Source of the DNA: G965279335 sp965279285 | GTDB taxonomy: Bacteria; Pseudomonadota; Gammaproteobacteria; DSM-16500 | Length of the DNA: 64,000 bases | Direction of reading: 5' to 3' | NCBI GenBank assembly: GCA_965279285.1 | Contig: OZ257148.1 | Coordinates: 248,001-312,000, forward strand | Shown here: one piece after another, positions 54,401 through 62,804 of the stretch | How positions within the stretch are numbered: the stretch's first letter is position 1 | How the letters are laid out: the number at the start of each line of letters is the position of its first letter | Made by a program: the position numbers and the translations under genes | Notes under the pieces: generated by a model | The model's database searches: none | What the model saw: only the letters and a program-made list of their open reading frames with translations | Told to the model about the DNA's origin: nothing

Positions 54401-55601
54401 ATTGATATTTTTTATAAAAGTACTCAAATAAATAATCCGAACTTGCACGATCTGCCCGAATAGACTCTGAATCAAGCAGCCTAGCTTCTACTGCCGATAA
54501 GTACAATTTATCAAAAAAATCTAACTTAATTGTACTATTAACCCTATTTCTTGACGAAATCTGAAACATCTCTTTTGTATACTTTTCATCAAAAACAAAA
54601 TCAGCTATGTTTGACCCAACATCAACAACAAAATTTAAATCATAAGAATAATCTTTAACTAATTCCACATGCTCAGAGCCATTTTGATTGCGGCATGTAT
54701 TCATCACCTGATTATCATTTTTTGCATTGTCAGTAGGACGCAATACTACAGAAATCAATTGTAAATTTTCATTATTTAACATTGAACCTGAAAAACGCAC
54801 ACCCGGATCCACAATACGAGAAAAGCGCGGATTAATTTTGCCTTGATACCAAAGTAGCAGTCGCGCTTCCGAATCATCAGCAGGATCATTATAACTTTTA
54901 GCATCTCCCGCACTTAGTGAATCTACTACACGCATATTAAAACCAAAATCTAAAATTTTAACTTGCGTATCCTTAGACTTTAAACAAAATGAAATATGCT
55001 GAAACGATGGAAAAACTTTGTCTAATACCATCAACCCATCAGACGGCACAAAACTAACAGAATAAGTTTGAGGGCAAGTCGATTGCTTAGGCACTGTTGC
55101 TACAGCTAAAGAAGCGCTTGTTAATGGAGTAACTGTTGACATACTGCCTACACTCGCGGCGCTAGAACCGCCAACATTAATCCCCTCTTTTGTTGGATTA
55201 ATAATGCGAGGATCTAAAGCTAGACTATTTAAATAGTCGCCTCCAAATGGCTCTGGATCATCAAATATCTTTAGAAAACTACTGCTCTTAACTTCTAAAC
55301 CAACTAATTTACTCAAGGGAGGCTGATAACGAGAAATAGTCAGCGTAGTCATTGCTGAAGTAGAAATATTTGTAGAAGTCGCGTTTGACACAGCAGTTGC
55401 TTCAGAAGATAACGGAGACAAAACAGGAGTAGCCGGTGATACAACCGCTTCACTTGAAGAAACTACAGCATCGGCTGCTTGAGAAGGAATTGAAATAGCC
55501 GGCACCGCAACTATCATCGAGGCTGTCAGAGGCAAAGCTGAAGCAGCTGTTGTGGTTGATATTAAAGGCGATAATCTGGTTGATTTTTGGTCAGAATTCA
55601 T
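51423..55601 (-). CDS. 1392-residue orphan with two HEPN-like motifs, candidate effector
   Basis: A good GAGGAG site precedes the ATG. Residues 1-200 are Ser/Thr/Val/Ala-rich and disordered, and do not form a signal peptide. About 210-680 is a mostly helical, unrecognised region. About 700-950 is a Lys/Gln/Glu-rich coiled coil with low-complexity basic stretches. The C-terminal part carries two separated motifs of the HEPN RNase type, R-N-x3-H: 'LRNMMVHHGAGWSEEDSVL' (Arg1106, His1111) and 'EIRNEVAHGKVSDNTIRRVL' (Arg1300, His1305), each in a helical context. HEPN domains often cut RNA as dimers, so a single chain with two could act alone. This is motif-level evidence. Host-directed export is inference from the genomic setting. 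Confidence 0.75.
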   Translation of the reverse strand: MNSDQKSTRLSPLISTTTAASALPLTASMIVAVPAISIPSQAADAVVSSSEAVVSPATPVLSPLSSEATAVSNATSTNISTSAMTTLTISRYQPPLSKLVGLEVKSSSFLKIFDDPEPFGGDYLNSLALDPRIINPTKEGINVGGSSAASVGSMSTVTPLTSASLAVATVPKQSTCPQTYSVSFVPSDGLMVLDKVFPSFQHISFCLKSKDTQVKILDFGFNMRVVDSLSAGDAKSYNDPADDSEARLLLWYQGKINPRFSRIVDPGVRFSGSMLNNENLQLISVVLRPTDNAKNDNQVMNTCRNQNGSEHVELVKDYSYDLNFVVDVGSNIADFVFDEKYTKEMFQISSRNRVNSTIKLDFFDKLYLSAVEARLLDSESIRADRASSDYLFEYFYKKYQYYYQYLSGSLQPSVQKFLTFISEQRKLKKYNFNEIIEKNTALMTSLPRLALRDQSELAKFRFFTVMFDIYMHMLSLKEKNTQDSRNDCYVLVKGIKARINSLFSAYPQGLVHEMNAVIKDFDDCVLQVLRVDYRDAVRWSEKEDHSRVFESLQEALEATKYFFVTQRASFYANEILRCQAVTYFTIVDKAVRGRGAERPIRLSTVLKMLESITNKEEQDHSNLSAIRSVYSTGGLDFIPLNVGVQLGSGAVAIDEATRKDFLETAYNYLVCIDRDGQSSISKFNVAAQSDEPFSYSWEQESLATLPIKKKDKKSIVAQALEAPKKNANLENTNSESSKQTDVNEKTKNKPRKKPAMLPAAVDEKLLAQQEVDELNKLKFENDKLIRETATALSEIAQTMQGIEEGSSKIKDTFVEKKAGYVQRKEAINKNYRSYLQLKESSKTVDLCKELNNLLQGNLTVINHLLTDLQRTLEKHQAKKKDEKQQQAASLPVDSKSTVAVKNNNTTKKPNKLQQQRAEQAQHREAHKKKLADQRKQAQASSASSSSATKNVAMTSPAKKSAISVVPLKQPSLAVATRVVSASVVQNFKNDEDAKVKAFGVVENAVNTAVSHRLLVKPGELTARQRLGLQQKHVGLAFESFMSIKKCLLQFEADILPTNSSAATYKKIRHRALLYYILTFSESCKKYKLLGGGSSAEINTEELIVLRNMMVHHGAGWSEEDSVLKTAEMLCNKMPAEFNKMYQQTTTHSVNRVLKLRQQKQLLEFFGLEQELEKKAEEKGATTLLANTPLYLDLAGLHYHKVMDEVSIKKCSDDLFKLWLPEIHEIMARIRKVYPDIYFQLSNIKRLQTDYPCHVEALTMLMTSCGELFFYAKNKAILPAGINANAETIFYEFVFLCKEIRNEVAHGKVSDNTIRRVLHGCDLVKKFFELSPALLVSGDSKMTAVAVSAAGLGAAAVAPSVYGLQAGMPGLFAAASNTVITAPTVTVDNKHSI

Positions 55602-55638
55602 GTTGCACTCCTCGAGCCCACTTTATTTGTCATTATTC

Positions 55639-55778
55639 TAGCTATTCAGCAGGTAATCGCGCGTTCGGTGGGCACGCTACTAGATGCCAGCTAGAAACAC
55701 GCTGGCATGACAAGATTTCGTAGGGTGGGCAAAGCGCAGCGTGCCCACCGAACATGCGATTATCTGCTAAATAGTTAC
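55639..55778. repeat. Class A element, left REP disrupted
   Basis: TAGCTATTCAGCAG, arm GTAATCGCGCGTTCGG; the left REP is cut after GGGCACGCT and continues in the CTAGATGCCAGCTAGAAACA spacer type. The right REP is complete; arm CCGAACATGCGATTAT, CTGCTAAATAGTTAC. Confidence 0.85.
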
Positions 55779-55875
55779 TCATTATTTTGTAAAAGTTGCT
55801 ACAGTATAAAACCAAAAAGGCCTTGGTGCAAATTTTTACACCAATCAAAAGATAAGATTGCTGTGTAAAAATAAA

Positions 55876-57057
55876 TCATCTCGGCTTTGCTAAACTCCCC
55901 ATACAAAGAGTCAACATAATATTTAACCTTTCATCCAACACCACAATATCAGCATCCTTACCCTCAGCCAAACTACCCTTCCTATGATAAACACCCAATG
56001 CTTTAGCTGGATTCTCCGCCGACATTTTTATCACATCAGAAAAATCACAAGCAGTAAATTGCAGCATATTTTTTACTGCAGCAGACATTGTTAAGGTGCT
56101 CCCCGCCAATGTCCCATCCGCTAAACGAGCAATATTATTTTTCACCGTAACAACCTGCCCACCCAAATCATATCGACCATCACCCAAACATTGCGCGCGC
56201 ATCGCATCTGTTACTAATACCAATTTATCACTACTTTTTATTTTTAAAATTAACTGGACGATAGCTGGATGAAGATGAACGCCGTCCACAATGAGCTCTG
56301 CCATGACGGTTTCAGACAATAATGCTGCTGTTACTACACCAGGCTCACGTTGATGTATTCCACGCATCGCATTAAACAAATGCGTCACATGCGTACACCC
56401 TGCAGCAATTGCATTCATGGCCTCAGAAAAAGTAGCATCACTATGCCCTATGCTAGCAAGAATATTATGTTGCTTAAGATAATCAATAAACTCAAGACTA
56501 TTCGCTAATTCAGGAGCAAGCGTAACAAGTTTAATAATATTATTTGATATTTTTTGCCAATGCTCAACTTGCCGAATATCTGGATCTAAAATAAAATCAC
56601 TACGTTGCGCTCCGACTTTATCTGGCGATAAAAAGGGTCCTTCTAAATGAACACCCAATACTTCTGCAGCAACAACTTCTTGTTGCCGATCACAATATTT
56701 ACGCACATGAGATAAGACATTATCAATTTCATCGATAGGTGCTGTCATTGTAGTAGCAAGATAAGCCGTCGTGCCTTCTGCTGCTAAAGCTTGGCCAATC
56801 TCAGTTAATGCAGCAAAACTTGCATCCATCACATCTTTACCACATGCGCCGTGAATATGCATATCAATAAACCCAGGAACAATATGATACGCTGAAGGAA
56901 ATTCTATAATTTCTGCTGAAGGGTATGCGTTAATTGCAGTTTTTGAAATAAGTGCGTGTATGATTTTATTTTTAATAACAATCGCAGAATCAATTAAAAT
57001 ACCTTGTGGTGTATGAATACTAGCACCTGACAAAATACAATATTCTTTTTTTTCCAT
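55876..57057 (-). CDS. nagA: N-acetylglucosamine-6-phosphate deacetylase
   Basis: 393 residues from ATG 57057 (GGAG upstream; the TTG at 57060 is the alternative). Converts GlcNAc-6-P to GlcN-6-P. Metal and substrate motifs: 'PGFIDMHIHGACGKDVMD', 'GVHLEGPFLSPDKVGAQ', 'ASIGHSDATFSEAMNAI', 'THLFNAMRGIHQREPG', 'LVTDAMRAQCLGDG'. It lies downstream of the GlcNAc kinase gene, which supplies its substrate; a class A element separates them. Confidence 0.95.
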   Translation of the reverse strand: MEKKEYCILSGASIHTPQGILIDSAIVIKNKIIHALISKTAINAYPSAEIIEFPSAYHIVPGFIDMHIHGACGKDVMDASFAALTEIGQALAAEGTTAYLATTMTAPIDEIDNVLSHVRKYCDRQQEVVAAEVLGVHLEGPFLSPDKVGAQRSDFILDPDIRQVEHWQKISNNIIKLVTLAPELANSLEFIDYLKQHNILASIGHSDATFSEAMNAIAAGCTHVTHLFNAMRGIHQREPGVVTAALLSETVMAELIVDGVHLHPAIVQLILKIKSSDKLVLVTDAMRAQCLGDGRYDLGGQVVTVKNNIARLADGTLAGSTLTMSAAVKNMLQFTACDFSDVIKMSAENPAKALGVYHRKGSLAEGKDADIVVLDERLNIMLTLCMGSLAKPR

Positions 57058-57097
57058 CAAAATCTCCGATGTTTAGCTTGATTATAACGTGCTATGC

Positions 57098-57221
57098 AAC
57101 TGTTCGGTGATGAGAGAGTTTGGTGGGCACGCTGCGCTTTGCCCACCCTACATTTTTATAATTTTTTGTAGGGTGGGCAAAGCGCAGCGTGCCCACCGAA
57201 CTCCTCCATCACTGAACAGTT
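57098..57221. repeat. Class A element
   Basis: AACTGTTCGGTGATGAGAGA arm, facing REPs with a 20-bp AT spacer, then CCGAACTCCTCCATCACTGA and ACAGTT. It sits between the codirectional nagK and nagA and touches the nagK stop. Confidence 0.88.
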
Positions 57222-58096
57222 TACCGCGCCATTAAAATAGCTCCCACTGTTGCATCTGCTTTCCGTGGTACTAAGCTCGCTCGCAATTCTTCACTTAACC
57301 ATGTTTCAATAAATGGCGCAATGCCTCCCATCAAAGAACATGGTAACAATAACTCTTTATCTGCACGTATTTTTCCTAACCCAACAGCAATACGATCAAT
57401 TTCATGCGCAGCTTTTTTCATCAATCGCACTGCTACTATTTCTTCTTGCTGACTATGATTAATCACAATCGGCGCTAAACGCGCAAACTCAGTTGACGTT
57501 GCTCGATTTGCCCAAAGAATAAATTGTTCACGGTTATGATCAAAAAAATTAAAAATATCTTCAACTAACGCCGACTTTTCTATTCGATGATCTAACCACT
57601 GAAACGTAAGACGTGCAGCCTCTAAACCCAACCACGCACCCCCACCCTCATCATCATGCGGAAAACCCCAACCACCCACACGACTATTTTTTCCTGCTTC
57701 AATTTGATAACCCACAACACCCGTTCCTACAATAATAATTGCGCCATCTTTTCCCTCATGCGCACCAAGGCAAGCAATGTGAGCATCAGAAATAACCTGC
57801 AGAGTAGTAAAGGGATGTTGACGACGCATAAATTCTTCATAAGCAGAAGTGGCCTCACAACCCGCCAACCCCATGACAGCGTGAAATTGATAATGTGTAT
57901 TATGCAATGAAATCCCGATGGGGCTTAAAGCCTCATCTAATGCACGATAAATAGATTGCCAAGTATCATCAACAGATAAACGAATATTGGCAGGACCACC
58001 CACCGATTGGCCTAACAAACGCCCCGTATGATCTTCAACTCGAATCTTGGACTTAGTACCACCACCATCAATTCCAATAAAAATAGCTTGTGTCAT
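57221..58096 (-). CDS. N-acetylglucosamine kinase (BadF/BcrA-type ATPase fold)
   Basis: 291 residues from ATG 58096 (GGGA upstream; TTG at 58108 less likely). Phosphorylates free GlcNAc, feeding NagA, for amino-sugar uptake or cell-wall recycling. ASKHA-fold marks: 'FIGIDGGGTKSKIRVEDHTG', 'DAHIACLGAHEGKDGAIIIV', 'GTGVVGYQIEAGKNSRVGGW', and 'DDEGGGAWLGLEAARL'. It resembles the eukaryotic NAGK-like group rather than the ROK-family NagK of E. coli, so I give no symbol. Confidence 0.85.
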   Translation of the reverse strand: MTQAIFIGIDGGGTKSKIRVEDHTGRLLGQSVGGPANIRLSVDDTWQSIYRALDEALSPIGISLHNTHYQFHAVMGLAGCEATSAYEEFMRRQHPFTTLQVISDAHIACLGAHEGKDGAIIIVGTGVVGYQIEAGKNSRVGGWGFPHDDEGGGAWLGLEAARLTFQWLDHRIEKSALVEDIFNFFDHNREQFILWANRATSTEFARLAPIVINHSQQEEIVAVRLMKKAAHEIDRIAVGLGKIRADKELLLPCSLMGGIAPFIETWLSEELRASLVPRKADATVGAILMAR

Positions 58097-58121
58097 AATA
58101 ATTCCCAATGGTTCTCTATTA

Positions 58122-58303
58122 GTAGCTACTCAGCGCTCAAAATTTGGTGGGCACGCTGCGCTTTGCCCACCCTACATTTTTAATACAATCAAGTTGTGAG
58201 ATACCCACATTTCCCAAAAAATATAACACCTCGCCATAAATTCAAAAACGTAGGGTGGGCAAAGCGCAGCGTGCCCACCAAACTTTGAGTGCTGAATAAT
58301 TAC
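58122..58303. repeat. Class A element with long unrelated spacer
   Basis: GTAGCTACTCAGCGCTC, arm AAAATTT, facing REPs about 85 bp apart, arm AAACTTTGAG, TGCTGAATAATTAC. The spacer is AT-rich and unlike those of other copies. Confidence 0.88.
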
Positions 58304-58308
58304 CCTAA

Positions 58309-59061
58309 TTAACTACGTCGCCTTAAATGTGTCAGTGGTATTCGCACAATACCATCTTCATCTGCAACACAATCCGCAGCTAAATCTGGTCGCCAGGCGT
58401 GGCCATAAATAATTTCATATGTCAGCGCATAAACCTGTTCTACATTTTTTTCTAACTTGATATCATCATCAACAATCATACCCGTCATGTGTAATTCATG
58501 CTTCATTGTTGCTGCTTCACGATAAGTCATCGTTAAGTATTCTACATCCATCACGGGATCAGAAAACTTAGCTCGCACCAAGCTATCACCAATTTCATGC
58601 ATATCTTTTCGTATGACAATAGAGTTAGATAATTCACGCAAGGTATCCAAACCAAAACAACTAAAAACTAACAATCCTTCTGCACATAACACGCGCTTAC
58701 ATTCGCGAAAAAACGCTTCCCAATCAGCACACCAAGGCAATAATAAATTTGCAAAAATTAAATCGACAGAATGATCTTGCAGCGGTAATCTTAACGCATC
58801 TGCACAAATAGGATTAATTTGCCGAGCTGTCAGCATTGAATCCGCGCTATCTACTCCCACGACAAAAGCCTCAGGATAATGCCGTGCTAATGCTATCGAG
58901 CCATTCCCCGGCCCACATCCCAAGTCCACTATCACTTTAGGTTTTAATTTCACTAACTCTAACTGAGAAATCATATTTTCACTGACTAACTCTGCAAGCA
59001 CTGATGCCTCGGCATAGCCAGCAGAAGATAAATTGGAAAAAACATTATGCATATTATTCAT
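58309..59061 (-). CDS. bioC: Malonyl-ACP O-methyltransferase
   Basis: 250 residues. Methylates malonyl-ACP to start the pimelate chain of biotin. SAM motif 'VIVDLGCGPGNGSIALARHY', then 'VVGVDSADSML', 'DLIFANLLLPWCADWEAFF', and the BioC-typical 'LVFSCFGLDTLRELS'. No other bio genes lie here. The start overlaps that of comF on the other strand by 15 bp, so the two genes have divergent, interlocked 5' ends. Confidence 0.88.
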   Translation of the reverse strand: MNNMHNVFSNLSSAGYAEASVLAELVSENMISQLELVKLKPKVIVDLGCGPGNGSIALARHYPEAFVVGVDSADSMLTARQINPICADALRLPLQDHSVDLIFANLLLPWCADWEAFFRECKRVLCAEGLLVFSCFGLDTLRELSNSIVIRKDMHEIGDSLVRAKFSDPVMDVEYLTMTYREAATMKHELHMTGMIVDDDIKLEKNVEQVYALTYEIIYGHAWRPDLAADCVADEDGIVRIPLTHLRRRS

Positions 59062-59778
59062 TATTTAAAAAAACTCTATTACGGGTTATTACCTTTTACT
59101 TGCCTGCTTTGTCATCATCCCTCAACACGAAAACAGGATCTTTGTGAGCTCTGTCACGATGAATTGCCTATTTTAGCGCATTCTTGTCAAAGATGCGCGT
59201 GCGAAATGATAATGTGTACTGAGAACAGTGTATGTCAAGACTGTGTAGACCACCCACCACCCTTTACTAAAAGCTATGCGCTTTTTTCTTATCAAAGCAA
59301 TATCAAACGTCTCATTTTAAATTTAAAATTTAATCATGCTTTATTAAATGCTCAACTCTTTGGGGAATTATTAGCAAAAAAAATTCGCCATTGCTGGTAT
59401 CTCAACTCACCATTACCTGATCTTATTATTCCCGTACCTTTACATATTAAACGCTTAAAAAAACGAGGATTTAATCAAGCCCTAGAAATTGCCCGCCCTC
59501 TTCACCAAGCATTAAAAATCCCGCTGGAAATAACAGCTTGTCAACGCCACAAATACACCGCTCCTCAAGCCATGCTAGAAGGTGAAAAACGCCAAGAAAA
59601 TGTAAAGAATGCTTTTACGGTTAATAAATTATTTTTAAACCAACATATCGCCATATTAGATGATGTTGTCACTACAGGGTCGACAGTCACTGAATTAGCA
59701 CGTTTACTCGTTGAAGCAGGTGCCAGTAGAGTTGATGTCTGGTGTTGTGCTAGAGCAGTGATGAATAAAAAGACATAA
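59047..59778 (+). CDS. comF: ComF-family phosphoribosyltransferase-like protein
   Basis: 243 residues. N-terminal zinc-finger cysteines ('TCLLCHHPSTRKQDLCELCH', 'SCQRCACEM'), then a phosphoribosyltransferase domain with 'PVPLHIKRLKKRGFNQALEI' and the PRPP loop 'IAILDDVVTTGSTVTEL'. Relatives (ComF, GntX) are needed for DNA uptake or use. GGA lies nine bases before the ATG. Divergent overlap with bioC. Confidence 0.92.
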   Translation: MHIIHYLKKLYYGLLPFTCLLCHHPSTRKQDLCELCHDELPILAHSCQRCACEMIMCTENSVCQDCVDHPPPFTKSYALFSYQSNIKRLILNLKFNHALLNAQLFGELLAKKIRHCWYLNSPLPDLIIPVPLHIKRLKKRGFNQALEIARPLHQALKIPLEITACQRHKYTAPQAMLEGEKRQENVKNAFTVNKLFLNQHIAILDDVVTTGSTVTELARLLVEAGASRVDVWCCARAVMNKKT

Positions 59779-59783
59779 CGACG

Positions 59784-59934
59784 GTAACTATTTAACAGCC
59801 AGAGAGCGTGCGAGTGCAGCACTTAAAATAAAGCGACTTGCTTGCCATGGATGGCAAGCCTAAAACAGGGATGTTTTGCTTGGAGCGGCATTTTAAGTGC
59901 TGCACTCGCACGCTCTCTGGCTGTTGAATAGTTC
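59784..59934. repeat. Class C palindromic element
   Basis: GTAACTATTTAACAG, arm CCAGAGAGCGTGCGAGTGCA plus GCACTTAAAAT, class C core in the same orientation as at 23393, then the complementary arm and CTGTTGAATAGTTCC; about one mismatch over 44 paired bases. Confidence 0.9.
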
Positions 59935-59972
59935 CTGACGACGAGAGGCTACACTTTAACTCCCATCCTGTG

Positions 59973-59978
59973 TATAAT
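59973..59978 (+). promoter_or_regulatory. -10 box of the yibN-grxC-secB operon
   Basis: A perfect TATAAT 30 bp before the ATG at 60008; the -35 is weak. It supports the ATG over the TTG at 59987, which would sit at the transcript start. Confidence 0.5.
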
Positions 59979-60007
59979 CCGCTGATTTGAAAGGTATCTT
60001 TACTCCT

Positions 60008-60442
60008 ATGCAAGACATAATTTTATTCATCCAACGCCATACCACGCTTGCTTTAGCTTTAGCTTTAGCTTTCTCTATCATCTTGATTATACTGCTAATT
60101 GTCGAGTTTTTACGCTTAAAACGCGGCAGCAATCAAATTTCCCCCGCCCAACTTACTCATTTAATTAATCATAAAAACGCCGTAATAGTCGACATCCGTC
60201 AAACAGACGCTTTCACTACCGGTCATATTGTTGACGCTATTTCTTTACCTCTAAAAGACTTGGCAAACAAAATGAAAAAAATAGAAAAATTTAAATCTCA
60301 ACCCATCGTATTAATCTGTGCTGCCGGCCTTGAATCTCAGCGCGGCGCCACCATACTAGTAAAAGAGGGGTTTGACGTATTTATCTTAGCCGGCGGCATT
60401 CGCGCTTGGCAAACAGCTGAGTTACCCTTAATAAAAGGATAA
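60008..60442 (+). CDS. yibN: Membrane-anchored rhodanese-domain protein
   Basis: 144 residues from ATG 60008. One N-terminal membrane segment ('LALALALAFSIILIILLIVE'), then a rhodanese domain: 'NAVIVDIRQTDAFTTGHI' and the active-site loop 'PIVLICAAGLESQRGATILV' with Cys near residue 107. It sits in the conserved order yibN-grxC-secB-gpsA, as in E. coli. The exact role is not settled. Confidence 0.92.
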   Translation: MQDIILFIQRHTTLALALALAFSIILIILLIVEFLRLKRGSNQISPAQLTHLINHKNAVIVDIRQTDAFTTGHIVDAISLPLKDLANKMKKIEKFKSQPIVLICAAGLESQRGATILVKEGFDVFILAGGIRAWQTAELPLIKG

Positions 60443-60445
60443 AAT

Positions 60446-60697
60446 ATGGCTAAAATAATTATGTACACCAAAGATAACTGTCCTTACTGCGTCTGGGCCA
60501 AACAGTTATTAGCAACAAAAAATGCATCATTTGAAGAAATTCGTGTCGACTTACTCCCCGACAAACTCGCAGAAATGGTACAACTCAGCGGTCGACGGAC
60601 AGTCCCACAAATTTTTATCAACGATCAAGCAATAGGCGGATATGATGATTTATCTGCTTTAGCAAAAGCTGGCAAACTCGATCAATTACTAACTTAA
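60446..60697 (+). CDS. grxC: Glutaredoxin 3
   Basis: 83 residues. Glutathione-dependent disulfide reductase with the dithiol site CPYC in 'MYTKDNCPYCVWAKQLL', cis-Pro 'GRRTVPQIFINDQAIGGYDD'. AAAAGGAT before the ATG, three bases after yibN. Cytosolic. Confidence 0.96.
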   Translation: MAKIIMYTKDNCPYCVWAKQLLATKNASFEEIRVDLLPDKLAEMVQLSGRRTVPQIFINDQAIGGYDDLSALAKAGKLDQLLT

Positions 60698-60713
60698 AGA
60701 ACTAAGGAATTCT

Positions 60714-61223
60714 ATGTCAACCATCAAACCACGCGAAACAAAACCTGTTAATCCTACAGCAGAAAACGAACCACAATTTGAAATTCAACGCATCTATGTT
60801 AAAGATCTTTCTTTTGAAGCACCTAACACACCTCATACTTTTTTAGAAGAGTGGAACCCTGAAGTACAACTTAACCTCGAAACGAAAAGCAATAAAATTC
60901 AAGACAACGTACATGAAATTATTTTATCAGTCACTGCAACAGTGAGCTCTAACAAAAAAACTGCTTTTGTTATTGAAGTACAACAGTCAGGTATTTTCTT
61001 TATGTCTGGACTACCAGCCGATCAATTACAACATATGCTTGGTAGCTTCTGCCCTAATATTTTATTCCCTTATGCACGTGAAGTTATTTCAGACGTTGTA
61101 ATGCGCGGCGGTTTCCCACAATTAATTCTTGCGCCAGTTAATTTTGATATTCTTTATGCGCAACATTTAGAAGAACAAAAAAAACAACCCAAAAGCGCGG
61201 ATGATAGTGAAAAAATGCATTAA
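60714..61223 (+). CDS. secB: Protein-export chaperone SecB
   Basis: 169 residues. Tetrameric chaperone that keeps preproteins unfolded for SecA. 'FEIQRIYVKDLSFEAPNTPH', 'VQLNLETKSNKIQDNVHEII', 'LFPYAREVISDVVMRGGFPQ' and 'LILAPVNFDILYAQHLEEQ' are canonical. AAGGAATTCT before the ATG. In operon with grxC. Confidence 0.97.
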   Translation: MSTIKPRETKPVNPTAENEPQFEIQRIYVKDLSFEAPNTPHTFLEEWNPEVQLNLETKSNKIQDNVHEIILSVTATVSSNKKTAFVIEVQQSGIFFMSGLPADQLQHMLGSFCPNILFPYAREVISDVVMRGGFPQLILAPVNFDILYAQHLEEQKKQPKSADDSEKMH

Positions 61224-61235
61224 TACAACAATACT

Positions 61236-61260
61236 ATTCCCGCGCAAGCGGGAATTTTAT
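61236..61260 (+). terminator. Hairpin between secB and gpsA
   Basis: ATTCCCGC-GCAA-GCGGGAAT followed by TTTAT. With so short a T-run it may only attenuate read-through into gpsA. Confidence 0.55.
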
Positions 61261-61289
61261 AAACAGAATGCCACTAGACTATACACATT

Positions 61290-62297
61290 ATGAATAACAT
61301 CCCCTCTCAAGCTATCACTGTTATAGGTGCCGGATCATGGGGAACTGCACTTGCATTACATCTTGCAAAAAGCGGGCAAGATGTGCGCTTGTGGTCGTAT
61401 AATCCCGAGCAAATAAATACCTTAGCAAATGATCGAGTAAACTCACGCTATCTACCTGAGCATCCATTTCCTGCTACACTAAAACCTATCGCTGATCTCG
61501 CAAAAGCACTAGAGCAAACTGACGATATTCTTATTGCTGTTCCTTCTGTCGGGTTTCACAGCACATTAATGCAATTAAAACCACTGCTAACTACCCCAAA
61601 AAGAATTGTCTGGGCCACCAAAGGTATGGATTTAAAAACCGGCCAACTTTTACATACTCTCGCACTGCAAACTTTAGGCAAACAACATGCTTATGCTGTT
61701 TTATCTGGCCCTTCTTTTGCAGGTGAAGTTGCTATGGGATTGCCCACCGCGGTTGTTATTGCGAGTGAAGATAAAAATTTTACGGAAAATTTAGTTTTAC
61801 GTTTTAATCATCACTATTTTCGCACTTATTTAAGCACTGATATGACTGGTGTAGAAATTTGTGGTGTAGTTAAAAATGTATTAGCTATTGCTGTCGGTAT
61901 TTCTGATGGCATGGGGTTTGGCAGCAATGCTCGCAGCGCCTTAATCACTCGAGGATTAGCAGAAATCATTCGCCTAGGCACTGCTCTCGGTGGCAAACAA
62001 GACACATTTATCGGCTTAGCCGGCATGGGTGACTTAGTTCTAACATGCACTGATAATCAATCACGTAATCGACGTTTTGGAATTGCACTAGGAAAAGGTA
62101 AAAGTGTCGCTGATGCTGAACAAGAAATTAAACAAGTTGTTGAAGGCAAGCGAAACGCAGAACAAGTTGTTACCTTAGCTCACCAACATAGCATTGAAAT
62201 GCCTATCGTCGAATATACTTTAAAAATTTTGCAAGGTTTACTCACACCACAAGATGCAATGCGCAATTTATTTCTTCGTGAAACAAAAACAGAATAA
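61290..62297 (+). CDS. gpsA: Glycerol-3-phosphate dehydrogenase (NAD(P)+)
   Basis: 335 residues. Makes glycerol-3-phosphate for phospholipids, the substrate of PlsY at 34325. Rossmann loop 'AITVIGAGSWGTALALHLAK', 'VWATKGMDLKTGQ', 'AVLSGPSFAGEVAMGLPTAV', catalytic Lys in 'GVEICGVVKNVLAIAVGI', and 'GLAGMGDLVLTCTDNQSRN'. No ribosome site visible. It follows secB as in E. coli. Confidence 0.96.
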   Translation: MNNIPSQAITVIGAGSWGTALALHLAKSGQDVRLWSYNPEQINTLANDRVNSRYLPEHPFPATLKPIADLAKALEQTDDILIAVPSVGFHSTLMQLKPLLTTPKRIVWATKGMDLKTGQLLHTLALQTLGKQHAYAVLSGPSFAGEVAMGLPTAVVIASEDKNFTENLVLRFNHHYFRTYLSTDMTGVEICGVVKNVLAIAVGISDGMGFGSNARSALITRGLAEIIRLGTALGGKQDTFIGLAGMGDLVLTCTDNQSRNRRFGIALGKGKSVADAEQEIKQVVEGKRNAEQVVTLAHQHSIEMPIVEYTLKILQGLLTPQDAMRNLFLRETKTE

Positions 62298-62319
62298 ATT
62301 TTTTCATCTACCCATTTTT

Positions 62320-62454
62320 GTAGCTATTCAGCAGATAAGCTTGGTGGGCACGCTGCGCTTTGCCCACCCTACAAAAAATGACAAAAATAAATTATAAAAA
62401 TGTAGGGTGGGCAAAGCGCAGCGTGCCCACCAATCTTGACTGCTGAGTAATTAC
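62320..62454. repeat. Class A element
   Basis: GTAGCTATTCAGCAG, arm ATAAGCTT, facing REPs with an AT spacer almost identical to that at 19674, right end CTGCTGAGTAATTAC. It separates the convergent gpsA and icmS. Confidence 0.9.
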
Positions 62455-62461
62455 CCATTTT

Positions 62462-62800
62462 TTAATCATACATTAATTGATCCAATGTCGTCATATCACC
62501 ACTAGGTGTTGCTTGCATTAATTCATTGAGCACATCTGTCATACAAAGAACACGTAATGCATTAGGCGTAATATCATCAAACAAAATTTTCACACCAAGA
62601 ATCGAGCCCTCTGCTTCTTCAAATGTTAAACCTAACCCATAACCCAAACACAAAGATGACAATTGATCTGCTCGTCGTGCTATGCCTGGTAGCAACCCCG
62701 TCGGAGAAAAAACTTCCTCGATCGTCATCGGACGACCATTCAAACTAAATCGACCGCCCATTGTACGTGCTATTTTTCCCATGAGTTCTGACATATTCAT
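62462..62800 (-). CDS. icmS: Dot/Icm secretion chaperone IcmS
   Basis: 112 residues. Small acidic cytosolic adaptor that pairs with IcmW to bring effectors to the DotL coupling complex. 'IARTMGGRFSLNGRPMTIEE', 'SPTGLLPGIARRADQLSSLC', 'GLGLTFEEAEGSILGVKILF' and 'DDITPNALRVLCMTDVLNEL' fit the family well. GAGGTAGTTAG lies within the icmT stop region, four bases after it, so translation is coupled. Confidence 0.93.
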   Translation of the reverse strand: MNMSELMGKIARTMGGRFSLNGRPMTIEEVFSPTGLLPGIARRADQLSSLCLGYGLGLTFEEAEGSILGVKILFDDITPNALRVLCMTDVLNELMQATPSGDMTTLDQLMYD

Positions 62801-62804
62801 CTAA

